Positions 15,639 through 23,226 of a stretch of 30,950 bases of DNA are shown here, piece by piece. Location of the stretch: NCBI GenBank assembly GCA_964390115.1, contig CAYMGT010000007.1, positions 1 through 30,950 of the forward strand, read 5' to 3'. The notes under the pieces are model-generated. The model did no database searches. It was not told where the DNA came from and saw only the letters and a list, made by a program, of their open reading frames with translations. The stretch is from JAIPJA01 sp964390115 (GTDB taxonomy: Bacteria > Patescibacteriota > Patescibacteriia > Patescibacteriales > UBA12465). The position numbers were made by a program, and so were the translations under genes. Numbering within the stretch: the first letter of the stretch is position 1; the number at the start of each line of letters is the position of its first letter.

Positions 15639-15947
15639 CTAAGCTTTAAAACCTATTTCTGAATTAACCGATTGACTCTCTTTAACTTCTCCGTGTTGCT
15701 TTTCATATTTAGCCATTACTTTTGTCATAACCGTAGCTATTCTCTTAAAGTGACCTGGATTAGTAATTATTTTAGCTACTGTTTTACCACTACCTCCAAA
15801 AATATTTAAAAAAAGCATTTGCATTTCATCCCTATTAAATTGAAACTGAGCCGCGTTAGCATACTCTGCTCCGGGTAAGTTATCAGAAATATTAACCTGT
15901 CTACCTGATGACGGTTTTGAATTATTATCTGATTTTAAGTTATCCAT
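15639..15947 (-). CDS. DUF3467-like protein
   Basis: 102 aa. The core about residues 24-90 matches my recollection of DUF3467: an opening LPGAEYANAAQFQFNRDEMQ, then a middle helix, NPGHFKRIATVMTKVM and a closing YEKQHGEVK. The family is small, widespread and uncharacterised. Residues 1-20 and the last dozen are polar and probably disordered. It is inserted between dnaK (28-nt gap) and dnaJ (4-nt gap), so it would be made with the Hsp70 machinery. Function unknown; a chaperone-linked role is inference from position. Confidence 0.78.
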   Translation of the reverse strand: MDNLKSDNNSKPSSGRQVNISDNLPGAEYANAAQFQFNRDEMQMLFLNIFGGSGKTVAKIITNPGHFKRIATVMTKVMAKYEKQHGEVKESQSVNSEIGFKA

Positions 15948-15975
15948 AAAATTGAGTTAAAATAAATTATACTTA

Positions 15976-17907
15976 TTATTTTTTTTCTTCACTTGTATCA
16001 TTTTTTTCATCTTCAACTTCCCCGTCCACTACCTCATCTTCTGCTTTCTTTTTTTCTTCATTATCTCCTGAGCTAGGTTCTTCCTTGCTAGCTTCTTGAC
16101 TACTAGCATTTTGATACATAGCTGCACCAATTTTTTGAGCTACCTCGCTAAGACTTTCCATTTTTGTTTTCATCTCATCATATTTATCAGAATCTTTAAC
16201 TTGTTTTAATTCTTCCAATTTAGCCTCCAATTCTTTTTTATCATCATCCTTCATTTTGTCCCCTGATTCTTTTAAGAGTTTTTCCGTTTGAATATAGGTA
16301 GCTTCAGCTTGATTTTTCGTCTCAATATTTTCTTTTTGCTTTTTATCATCTTCAGCATGCTTTTGAGCATCTTGTTTCATTTTTTCAATCTCTTCTTCAT
16401 TTAAACCTGAAGATGAAGTAATAGTAATCTTTTGTTCCTTACCGGAAGCTTTATCTTTAGCACTAACATTTAAAATGCCATTGGCGTCAATATCAAAAGA
16501 AACCTCTACTTGTGGAATACCTCTAGGGGCAGGTGGAATACCATCTAGTATAAAGCGTCCTAAAGTCTTATTATCCCCTGCCATAGCTCTTTCTCCTTGA
16601 ACTACGTGAATTTCTACGCTAGTTTGACTATCAGCTGCAGTGGAAAATGTCTGAGATTTAGAGGTAGGTATAGTAGAGTTTCTATCAATTAAAGGTGTAG
16701 CTACACCACCTAAAGTTTCTATTCCTAAAGTTAAAGGAGTAACGTCTAAAAGTAATACATCTTTTACATCACCTTGTAGAACTCCCGCCTGTACAGCAGC
16801 CCCTAAAGCCACTACTTCATCAGGATTAACGCTTAAATTTGGTTCTTTGTTAAAAAATTCTTTAATAATTTTTTGAACCAAAGGCATTCTAGTCATACCA
16901 CCAACCATAACTACTTCCTCAATATCTTTAGCTTCTAGTCCTGAGTCTTTTAAAGCAGCTTTACAAGGTTCAATAGTCTTTTTAACTAGGTCCTCTACTA
17001 AACTTTCTAATTTAGCTCTAGTCATTTTCATTACTAAATGCTTTGGTCCATCGGCAGTTGTGGTAATAAAAGGTTGATTTATTTCTGTTTCAGTTGTAGA
17101 AGATAATTCTATTTTAGCTTTTTCAGCTGATTCTTTAATTCTTTGTAAAGCTAAAGGATCTTTACCTAGGTCTATAGCATGATCCTTTTTAAATTCATCA
17201 ATAATCCAATTAATTATTCTCAAATCAAAATCTTCACCACCTAAGTGAGTATCACCATTAGTCGCTTTAACCTCAACTGTATCTTCAGAAACGTCTAAAA
17301 TAGAGATATCAAAAGTTCCTCCACCTAAATCATAGACAGCTATTTGTTCACCTTTTTTCTTATCAAAACCATAAGCCAAGGCGGCAGCAGTTGGTTCATT
17401 AATAATTCTCTTTACCTCTAGTCCGGCAATTTTACCAGCATCTTTAGTTGCTTGACGTTGAGAATCGTCGAAATAAGCAGGCACAGTGATGATTGCTTCA
17501 GTAATTTTTTCACCTGTCTTAGCTTCAGCATCAGCTTTCATCTTTGATAGAATCATAGCAGAAACTTCTTGTGGGCTATATTCTTTACCATCAGAAAACT
17601 TTACTTTTACCCCTTCCCCTGACTTAACTATTTTATAAGGATAGTTTTTAATATCTTTTTGAACTTCATCTTGTTCAAACTTTCTACCAATTAGTCTTTT
17701 TACAGCAAAAACGGTATTTTCAGGATTAGTAACAGCTTGTCTTTTAGCCGCTTGCCCAACTAACCTTTCACCATTTTTAGAAATAGCTATAGTAGATGAA
17801 GTAGTACGATTACCCTCTGCATTTTCTAAGATTTTGGGTTGACCACCTTCTATAATCGCCATAGCACTATTGGTTGTCCCTAAATCAATTCCTAAAATTT
17901 TTGACAT
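15976..17907 (-). CDS. dnaK: Chaperone DnaK (Hsp70)
   Basis: 643 aa. ATPase domain with GIDLGTTNSAMAI at the N-terminus, the phosphate-2 motif AVYDLGGGTFDISILD and adenosine motif VVMVGGMTRMPLVQ; the linker DVLLLDVTPLTLGIETLGG leads into the substrate-binding domain. The lid is followed by a long acidic Glu/Lys/Asp-rich tail. Works with DnaJ and GrpE encoded in the same cluster. The start is fixed by the conserved MSKILGIDLGTTN. A hairpin lies in the 51-nt gap to hsp20 (17921-17951). Confidence 0.99.
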   Translation of the reverse strand: MSKILGIDLGTTNSAMAIIEGGQPKILENAEGNRTTSSTIAISKNGERLVGQAAKRQAVTNPENTVFAVKRLIGRKFEQDEVQKDIKNYPYKIVKSGEGVKVKFSDGKEYSPQEVSAMILSKMKADAEAKTGEKITEAIITVPAYFDDSQRQATKDAGKIAGLEVKRIINEPTAAALAYGFDKKKGEQIAVYDLGGGTFDISILDVSEDTVEVKATNGDTHLGGEDFDLRIINWIIDEFKKDHAIDLGKDPLALQRIKESAEKAKIELSSTTETEINQPFITTTADGPKHLVMKMTRAKLESLVEDLVKKTIEPCKAALKDSGLEAKDIEEVVMVGGMTRMPLVQKIIKEFFNKEPNLSVNPDEVVALGAAVQAGVLQGDVKDVLLLDVTPLTLGIETLGGVATPLIDRNSTIPTSKSQTFSTAADSQTSVEIHVVQGERAMAGDNKTLGRFILDGIPPAPRGIPQVEVSFDIDANGILNVSAKDKASGKEQKITITSSSGLNEEEIEKMKQDAQKHAEDDKKQKENIETKNQAEATYIQTEKLLKESGDKMKDDDKKELEAKLEELKQVKDSDKYDEMKTKMESLSEVAQKIGAAMYQNASSQEASKEEPSSGDNEEKKKAEDEVVDGEVEDEKNDTSEEKK

Positions 17908-17920
17908 ATTTTTTATATCT

Positions 17921-17951
17921 CACTAATAACCAGCGATAACTGCTTATTGTG
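17921..17951 (-). promoter_or_regulatory. Intercistronic stem-loop between hsp20 and dnaK
   Basis: Interrupted symmetric stem: CAC/GTG, one bulged base, AATAA/TTATT, a C-C mismatch, CAG/CTG, loop of 6 nt. No U tract follows, so it is not a terminator. It starts 14 nt upstream of the dnaK ATG and could influence mRNA processing or dnaK translation. Role is inferred. Confidence 0.4.
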
Positions 17952-17958
17952 ATGTAAA

Positions 17959-18399
17959 TTATTTATTATTTTTTTTATTAATTATCTTTATTTGTTTAGG
18001 CTTACTTTCAGGAGCTTTAGGAATACTAATTTTTAATACCCCTTCTTCAGCTATAGCCGAGGCTTTATCTCCTAAAACCTGAGCTGGTAAAGGAATACTG
18101 CGATAAAAACTACCTCTTTTAATTTCTTTACGATAATAATTTTTATCTTCAACCTCACTAGTTTTTTCTCCCTCTCCTTTTATACATAAAACATCATTTT
18201 CTATAGAAATACTAACTTCTTCAGGGTCAATACCAGCTAATTGAGTCTCAACAATTACATTACTATCATCCTCATACATATCTACAGCAGGAGTAAAGTT
18301 TTGTTGTCGTATTGGCGCAGGCATAAAATCCGAGAAAGACCTATCCATGTCTTCCCAAGCATCTGATGAGAGAAATGGAGACCATTTTATTAGTGCCAT
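17959..18399 (-). CDS. hsp20: Small heat-shock protein (Hsp20/alpha-crystallin)
   Basis: 146 aa ATP-independent holdase. Alpha-crystallin domain about residues 37-133 with FTPAVDMYEDDSNVIVETQLAG (partly quoted: AVDMYEDDSNVIVE), YYRKEIKRGSFYRSIPLP and the closing consensus AEEGVLKISIPKA. The C-terminal I-x-I motif for oligomerisation is IKI. It lies between grpE (110-nt gap) and dnaK (51-nt gap), an unusual member of the hrcA-grpE-dnaK-dnaJ order. The 110-nt gap may carry its own start signal, but I find no clear CIRCE or promoter in it. Confidence 0.96.
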   Translation of the reverse strand: MALIKWSPFLSSDAWEDMDRSFSDFMPAPIRQQNFTPAVDMYEDDSNVIVETQLAGIDPEEVSISIENDVLCIKGEGEKTSEVEDKNYYRKEIKRGSFYRSIPLPAQVLGDKASAIAEEGVLKISIPKAPESKPKQIKIINKKNNK

Positions 18400-18509
18400 A
18401 TTTTTATATATCCTTACCTTAAATCAAAACCTATTTAACTAACTTGAAGATAAGATAGAGATAATTATTTATTTTTCAATTTATTAATAATTTTAAAGAT
18501 TATAAGTAG

Positions 18510-19184
18510 TTAATCACTTACCACTACTCTAGCTGGTCTAATAACTTTATCTTTTAACTTGTACCCAGGAACAATTTGTTTTTTAACTAGATTATCATTA
18601 CCTAACTTTGTTGATTTTGTTTTTACTACTTCTAGATCTTTTACCGCCTCCATTGTCTCTGGATTAAAAACTTCTCCAAGAGTATTTATTTCACTGATTC
18701 CTTGACTAATTAAAACCTGAAAAAATTGTTTTATCACGTATTTAATTCCCTCCACCCAAGGATTAGTGGCTTCTTTTTCAGTTAAACTATGTATAGAAAT
18801 TTTTAAATTATCATAAACTGGTAAAATTTCTTCAATAAAGCCCTGCAAGGCGTAGCTGTAATACTTTTCTTTTTCTTTAGCAGTCTCTCTAATTAAATTT
18901 TGATAATCTGCTAAAGCTCGTCTATAGCGGGCCTCCCAACTATCAAAAGGAATGTCTGAAATAAATTCAAATCTTGGTTTTAATACTTTACCCACTTTAA
19001 CTTTTCCTTGAAAATTTTTTAAAGATCTAAGGTAATAATCTTCACTATCTCTATCCTTATAGACTACTTGTAATTTATTTTTTATTTTATCAGTAGCTAA
19101 ATATAAAATTTGATATTCGCCACCCTTATAGTGCCTATACAGACCGAGTTTCAAGTCTGTATTACTAGAATTATTTTTAACCAT
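18510..19184 (-). CDS. grpE: DUF1653-GrpE fusion (nucleotide exchange factor)
   Basis: 224 aa with two parts. Residues 11-76 match DUF1653: GLYRHYKGGEYQIL, then VVYKD, YYLRSLKNF and PRFEFI. Residues 84-223 are GrpE: ARYRRALADYQNLIRE for the paired helices, LPVYDNLKISI, WVEGIKYVIKQFFQVL, GEVFNPETMEAV and the head-domain end VPGYKLKDKVIRPARVVVS. GrpE releases ADP from DnaK; the usual acidic N-terminal extension is replaced by DUF1653. The frame is continuous and its ATG follows the hrcA stop by 3 nt, so the fusion is not caused by a missed stop. DUF1653 has no established function. Confidence 0.93.
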   Translation of the reverse strand: MVKNNSSNTDLKLGLYRHYKGGEYQILYLATDKIKNKLQVVYKDRDSEDYYLRSLKNFQGKVKVGKVLKPRFEFISDIPFDSWEARYRRALADYQNLIRETAKEKEKYYSYALQGFIEEILPVYDNLKISIHSLTEKEATNPWVEGIKYVIKQFFQVLISQGISEINTLGEVFNPETMEAVKDLEVVKTKSTKLGNDNLVKKQIVPGYKLKDKVIRPARVVVSD

Positions 19185-19187
19185 AAT

Positions 19188-19871
19188 TTAATAACTTAAT
19201 TTATTTTCTAAATATCTTAAAATACCTAAGTTCTTCTCATAATTCATTCTCATTGGTCCCAAAATACCCATTAAACCTGTAGTTCTTTTTTGATCATACT
19301 TTAAAGTTAAGGTAGAAAATATTGGACCAAAAGGATTTTCTTGACCAACAAAAATTTGTGGACCAAAAGAAATAGTTTCAAAAACATCAAAAATAACATC
19401 TTCCATTCTGTCTATAACTAAAGAAACATCAGGAATTAAAGCTTGATTAGTAAATTCAGATTGCTGAAATAAATTAAAAATACCAGTGTAGTATAAGCTA
19501 TTTTTATGAAAAGCCCAAAAAATTGCTTGATTAGAGATTTTAGCAATATATTTGGCAGCTTGTTTTAAATTTTCCTGATCAAAATTTAACAAAATTTCCT
19601 CTAAATCTTTTTTTTCTACATTAGACAAATCTTTTGCTTGCACGCCTTTTAAGTAACGAACATAAGCTAGCTCTGTAGGTACTCTTCCCGCAGAAGTATG
19701 GGGTTGATAAATATAGCCGTCCTTCTCCAATTGAGCCATCTCATTTCTAATTGTAGCTGAAGAAACAGCCAATTTATATTTCTTAGAAACAACTGAAGAG
19801 GATACAGGTTCAGCGCTTATTATGTGTTCTTTTACAATTATGGCTAGAATTTTTTCTTGTCTATTTTCCAT
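19188..19871 (-). CDS. hrcA: Heat-inducible repressor HrcA, compact form
   Basis: 227 aa repressor of CIRCE-controlled genes. The N-terminal winged helix is typical (ENRQEKILAIIVKEHI, then SSATIRNEMAQLEKDGYI and the QPHTSAGRVPTELAY motif). The C-terminal GLMGILGPMRMNYEKNLGILRYLENKLS matches the HrcA end (quoted in part: MGILGPMRMNYEK). HrcA is usually about 340 aa, so roughly 110 residues of the middle, including most of the inserted dimerisation domain, are absent. First gene of the cluster; its own promoter overlaps a CIRCE, giving autoregulation. Confidence 0.94.
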   Translation of the reverse strand: MENRQEKILAIIVKEHIISAEPVSSSVVSKKYKLAVSSATIRNEMAQLEKDGYIYQPHTSAGRVPTELAYVRYLKGVQAKDLSNVEKKDLEEILLNFDQENLKQAAKYIAKISNQAIFWAFHKNSLYYTGIFNLFQQSEFTNQALIPDVSLVIDRMEDVIFDVFETISFGPQIFVGQENPFGPIFSTLTLKYDQKRTTGLMGILGPMRMNYEKNLGILRYLENKLSY

Positions 19872-19890
19872 ACTTTTATTTTACTTTTTT

Positions 19891-19929
19891 ATTATAGCAA
19901 AATTAGCACTCCTGTCAAGAGAGTGCTAA
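19891..19929 (-). promoter_or_regulatory. hrcA operon promoter with embedded CIRCE
   Basis: Perfect CIRCE TTAGCACTC-N9-GAGTGCTAA at 19903-19929. On the minus strand the 9-nt spacer contains the -35 box TTGACA (19913-19918), followed after 16 nt by -10 TATAAT (19891-19896). HrcA binding would therefore cover the -35 element directly and block RNA polymerase, unlike the downstream CIRCE of groESL. Confidence 0.93.
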
Positions 19930-19955
19930 TTATCGATTTTCTTTATGTTTTTTAA

Positions 19956-22028
19956 CTAATTTTTTTTCACTTGAGAGAAATAATAAGCCATAATTTCTTT
20001 AGCAATAGGAACTGCCACTGAACTTCCCTCTCCCCCTTCTTCAACTAAGACTGTTATAACTATTTCCGGTTCTTCATAAGGAGCAAAGCCGATAAACCAG
20101 GCATGATTACCGTGATTACTGGACCACTGAGCAGTGCCGGTTTTTCCAGCCGAAGTAAAAGGTAGATCACTTAAAAACCTAGCACTACCAGAAGTAACTG
20201 CTTGTCTCATTCCCTGCCTAACTACTAGCAAATTATAGTCATCAATAAAATCCTCCCTTATTATTTCAGGCTCAATTCTTCTTATACTTTCAGTATTATC
20301 ACCTGAAATAATTTCCTTTACCAAGTGAGGACGAAAAAGTTTTCCACCATTAGCAAAAACAGTAGTGAAATTAGCTACTTGTAAAGGCGTAGCTAAAAGA
20401 TCACCCTGACCAATAGCAAAGTGATAAGTATCACCAATATACCAAGGCTCATCTCTCGTTTCTTCTTTCCATTCTCTGGTAGGCACAAAACCTCTAGATT
20501 CACCATAAATATCTATACCAGTTCTTTCTCCCAAACCAAAAAGTTTAGCATATTTAACCATGCTTTCTAAACCTAAACCAGTAAAATCAGCATAACCACC
20601 ACCTATATAATAAAAGAAAGTATTAACTGATTCAGAAATAGCTTTTCTAACATTAGTGAGTCCATGTCCGCCTAAGCGCCAGTCAGGAAAAAACCATTGA
20701 CTAATTCTAAGACCACCTGTACTTAAAAAAGTGGTGTTTTCTGAAATAACTTTTTCTTCTAGAGCTGCTGCTGAAAAAACAGGTTTTATAGTTGAACCAG
20801 AGGGAAATTCTCCACTAATTGCTCGGTTAAATAAGGGTTGGTTAGGATTATCTAAGAATTCTTTATACTCTCTAGTTTTGATACCTCTAGCAAAAATATT
20901 ATTATTATAGGCTGGCCAACTAATTAATGATAATACTTCCCCTGTGTTTGGATTTAAAATAACTATTGAACCTTTATCTAAATTTAGTTTTTCCAGGTGG
21001 CGACGAAGAATTGTCTCTGATGCAATTTGTAAATCTTTATCTATAGATAAAATTAGATTATTACCATTTCCAGGTAAATATTCATTAATAATTTTTTTCT
21101 CAGCTCCTAAAGCATCTACTTCAATATGTTTTTTACCTTTAATACCTCTTAAGTCATTTTCAAAATAAGCCTCTAATCCAGTTTTTCCAACATAATCTAA
21201 GGGGCTATATATTTGTAAATTTGACTTTAATTCCTCAGGGCTAATTTTTCCACTATAACCTAAAATATGTGATAGTGAGATTCCTGGAGCATCCTGCGAT
21301 AAACGTAAATCATCTAAATTCTCTAAATTAGAGCTTAAAGCTATATATTCTCTTCTTGTCTTACTAATTAGAGAAATTCCTGGAATTTTATCTGAGAGAA
21401 GATATAGTTTCATAGCTGTTTTATAGGAAAGGTTATCAGTAATAAAAACTGGGCTATATGCTTCCAAAGATTTAATATCTACTTTAGCTAAACTATTTTT
21501 CATTTGCATAAACCAAGGTAATTTATCTTCCCTTATCTCGGCTTGTAAATTATCATCAATCTCCCTAAGAATTATATCTCTTTCTGCGCTTTCCTCTGGT
21601 AGGTCAACAGGCACTAAATACAAAACAAAATTAGCTTGATTTTTTACCAAAGGCTGTAAATTTCTATCATAAATTATGCCTCTATTTGCCTCTATATCCT
21701 TTATCCTTACCCGATTACCTTCAGCTAAACCCAAATAATAATCACCCCGTAAAACCTGTAAATAAGCTACTCTCGCTAAAAGAAAAAAAGTTAAAATTAC
21801 TAAAAACATCACTAACCATTTAAGTGTTCTTATTTCAAAAGTTTTGCCAACCACTTCACTTAATTTGGTTTTAGCCATAAAAGTTTCCTCTGTCCAATCA
21901 CTTCTATAAGCAGGATCTTTTAACTGTGCATCCTTAATAGTCCCGTGTTTAATTACAAAGGGATCATTTTTATAAGTGCTACTACCTTGAGTATTAAATT
22001 TAAAAAATGAGATAATTTTTTTTAACAT
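19956..22028 (-). CDS. mrdA: Penicillin-binding protein 2 (peptidoglycan D,D-transpeptidase)
   Basis: 690 aa class B PBP. A cytoplasmic stretch of about 65 residues precedes a single membrane anchor (about 70-92, LVMFLVILTFFLLARVAYLQ). The dimerisation domain starts with NRGIIYDRN. The transpeptidase domain has the active-site Ser412 in STIK (412-415), SVN (467-469) and KTG (629-631). It cross-links cell-wall peptides during elongation. The N-terminal cytoplasmic extension is longer than in E. coli PBP2. No rodA or mreBCD is next to it in this window. Confidence 0.96.
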   Translation of the reverse strand: MLKKIISFFKFNTQGSSTYKNDPFVIKHGTIKDAQLKDPAYRSDWTEETFMAKTKLSEVVGKTFEIRTLKWLVMFLVILTFFLLARVAYLQVLRGDYYLGLAEGNRVRIKDIEANRGIIYDRNLQPLVKNQANFVLYLVPVDLPEESAERDIILREIDDNLQAEIREDKLPWFMQMKNSLAKVDIKSLEAYSPVFITDNLSYKTAMKLYLLSDKIPGISLISKTRREYIALSSNLENLDDLRLSQDAPGISLSHILGYSGKISPEELKSNLQIYSPLDYVGKTGLEAYFENDLRGIKGKKHIEVDALGAEKKIINEYLPGNGNNLILSIDKDLQIASETILRRHLEKLNLDKGSIVILNPNTGEVLSLISWPAYNNNIFARGIKTREYKEFLDNPNQPLFNRAISGEFPSGSTIKPVFSAAALEEKVISENTTFLSTGGLRISQWFFPDWRLGGHGLTNVRKAISESVNTFFYYIGGGYADFTGLGLESMVKYAKLFGLGERTGIDIYGESRGFVPTREWKEETRDEPWYIGDTYHFAIGQGDLLATPLQVANFTTVFANGGKLFRPHLVKEIISGDNTESIRRIEPEIIREDFIDDYNLLVVRQGMRQAVTSGSARFLSDLPFTSAGKTGTAQWSSNHGNHAWFIGFAPYEEPEIVITVLVEEGGEGSSVAVPIAKEIMAYYFSQVKKN

Positions 22029-22045
22029 ATATTTTACTTACTTAT

Positions 22046-22073
22046 ATTTTAGTTTATTGACACAAAAAAGCAA
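22046..22073 (-). promoter_or_regulatory. Candidate promoter of mrdA
   Basis: Minus strand TTGCTT (22068-22073), 16-nt spacer, TAAAAT (22046-22051), 17 nt before the mrdA ATG. The -35 box is imperfect. Confidence 0.45.
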
Positions 22074-22146
22074 ATAAAATTATATATAAACATTATGCTA
22101 TAGTTGTTGTATACTAATTATAGTTAAAAAACTGTTGTCATATACT

Positions 22147-22299
22147 ATGAAAAAATTAAGTAAATTTTTATTTTATGCCTTTATTTTAGTAGTAATATTA
22201 ACCATTGTATTTTATATACTAAGTGCTCTATCTAAAAACAGAAACTCAAAGTATTACGATCTTAAAAATGATAGTCAGAAAATAATTCCAGATAAGTAA
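22147..22299 (+). CDS. Small single-pass membrane peptide, unknown
   Basis: 50 aa: a basic start (MKKLSKF), one hydrophobic helix (LFYAFILVVILTIVFYILSAL in part, about residues 8-28) and a polar C-terminal tail ending SQKIIPDK. Topology by the positive-inside rule is ambiguous because both flanks are basic. It is divergent from mrdA and lies 73 nt upstream of the response regulator gene, so it may be the first gene of the signalling locus. No strong Shine-Dalgarno or promoter is seen, and conservation cannot be judged here. It might be a regulator of the kinase or an unrelated small protein. Confidence 0.45.
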   Translation: MKKLSKFLFYAFILVVILTIVFYILSALSKNRNSKYYDLKNDSQKIIPDK

Positions 22300-22335
22300 T
22301 TTACTATATTAATTTAGATAATTTTAATTAAAACT

Positions 22336-22364
22336 TTGAAATTTTATCAATTTTAGGCTAATAT
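22336..22364 (+). promoter_or_regulatory. Promoter of the response regulator gene
   Basis: TTGAAA (22336-22341), 17-nt spacer, TAATAT (22359-22364). The -10 box ends only 8 nt before the ATG, so the predicted mRNA is leaderless or nearly so. Confidence 0.65.
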
Positions 22365-22372
22365 TAAGTTAT

Positions 22373-23044
22373 ATGAAAATATTACTTATAGATGATGATG
22401 AAAATATTGGTCAATCTCTTAAGTCATTTATACAATCTAAGGGAGCTATTTTAGATTACGAAATTTCAGCTAGAAAAGGCTTAGAGATTATAGAAAGTGA
22501 AAACTATGATTTATTAATAGTTGACTTTGCTCTGCCAGAAATAAATGGACAAGAAATCATCAAAGAAATCAGAGAGCATAATATGAATCTACCTATTATA
22601 GCGATAAGCGTTATGGATCAAGTAGCTAATAAAATTAAACTTCTAGAAAGTGGCGCTGACTACTTCGTAAATAAGCCTTTCAATTCAGAAGAATTATGGG
22701 CTACAATTAAAGCAGCTCAAAGAAGATCTCTATTCAAAAGAAGTAATCTAGATAATTTAGAATACAAAGGTTTAGTATTAGATCCAGAAAAATTTTTAGT
22801 AACCTATAAATCAAAAAAAATAGAATTATCAGCTAAAGAGTTTGACTTGCTATATTTTCTATTAGAAAACCAAGGTAGAGTTTTAAATAGACAAGAAATA
22901 TTAGAAAAAGTTTGGGACAGAAATGTTGACCTATTTACTAATAGTATTGATGTTCATATTTGTAGAATAAGAGAGAAGTTTAATTTAGTAGGACTAAAAG
23001 ATGTTATTAAAACTATAAAAAATCGGGGTTATGTGGTGATGTAA
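22373..23044 (+). CDS. OmpR-family response regulator
   Basis: 223 aa. Receiver domain: acidic pocket Asp8-Asp9 (LLIDDDENIG), phosphoacceptor Asp51 (LLIVDFALPEING), Ser79 (IAISV) and Lys101 (FVNKPF). C-terminal winged-helix DNA-binding domain about residues 128-223 with ELSAKEFDLLYFLLENQGRVLNRQEILEKVW (partly quoted: LSAKEFDLLYFLLENQGRVL) and IDVHICRIREKF...IKTIKNRGYVV. It is presumably phosphorylated by the histidine kinase encoded just downstream. ComA, the regulator of Bacillus ComQXPA, is of the NarL/FixJ family, so this one is not its ortholog. Confidence 0.95.
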   Translation: MKILLIDDDENIGQSLKSFIQSKGAILDYEISARKGLEIIESENYDLLIVDFALPEINGQEIIKEIREHNMNLPIIAISVMDQVANKIKLLESGADYFVNKPFNSEELWATIKAAQRRSLFKRSNLDNLEYKGLVLDPEKFLVTYKSKKIELSAKEFDLLYFLLENQGRVLNRQEILEKVWDRNVDLFTNSIDVHICRIREKFNLVGLKDVIKTIKNRGYVVM

Positions 23045-23118
23045 TTAATTAATTATAATCTTTAACTTTTCTTTATCTAGCTTTTGCTAAACTAATTATA
23101 TAATAATAATTTAAAAAA

Positions 23119-23223
23119 ATGTTAAAAAAATTATTTTATCAAAACCTCCCCGTCGCCTTACTTCTCTTTATGTCACAACTTAGTCAATTTAGCGACTTAT
23201 CTAAACCTTGGGGTAGTAAATAA
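23119..23223 (+). CDS. Candidate ComX-like pheromone precursor peptide
   Basis: 34 aa, starting MLKKLFYQNLP, with a hydrophobic middle (VALLLFM) and ending SDLSKPWGSK. Trp31 followed by Gly sits four residues from the C-terminus; in B. subtilis ComX the prenylated Trp is likewise near the end and followed by Gly. The stop codon is 3 nt before the kinase ATG, so the two are translationally coupled. A TATAAT (23099-23104) lies 14 nt upstream and may give a separate short-leader transcript; I see no good -35 box or Shine-Dalgarno. The enzyme gene that could modify it is in the same unit. Alternative: a kinase-leader peptide of no separate function. Confidence 0.6.
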   Translation: MLKKLFYQNLPVALLLFMSQLSQFSDLSKPWGSK

Positions 23224-23226
23224 ACG

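Noticed and set aside
22105..22147. Imperfect direct repeat TGTTGT..ATACTA, two copies 28 nt apart before the 50-aa ORF, considered as a response-regulator site.
   Set aside because: Only two short imperfect copies in very AT-rich sequence; spacing is not the 10-11 nt usual for OmpR-type tandem sites.
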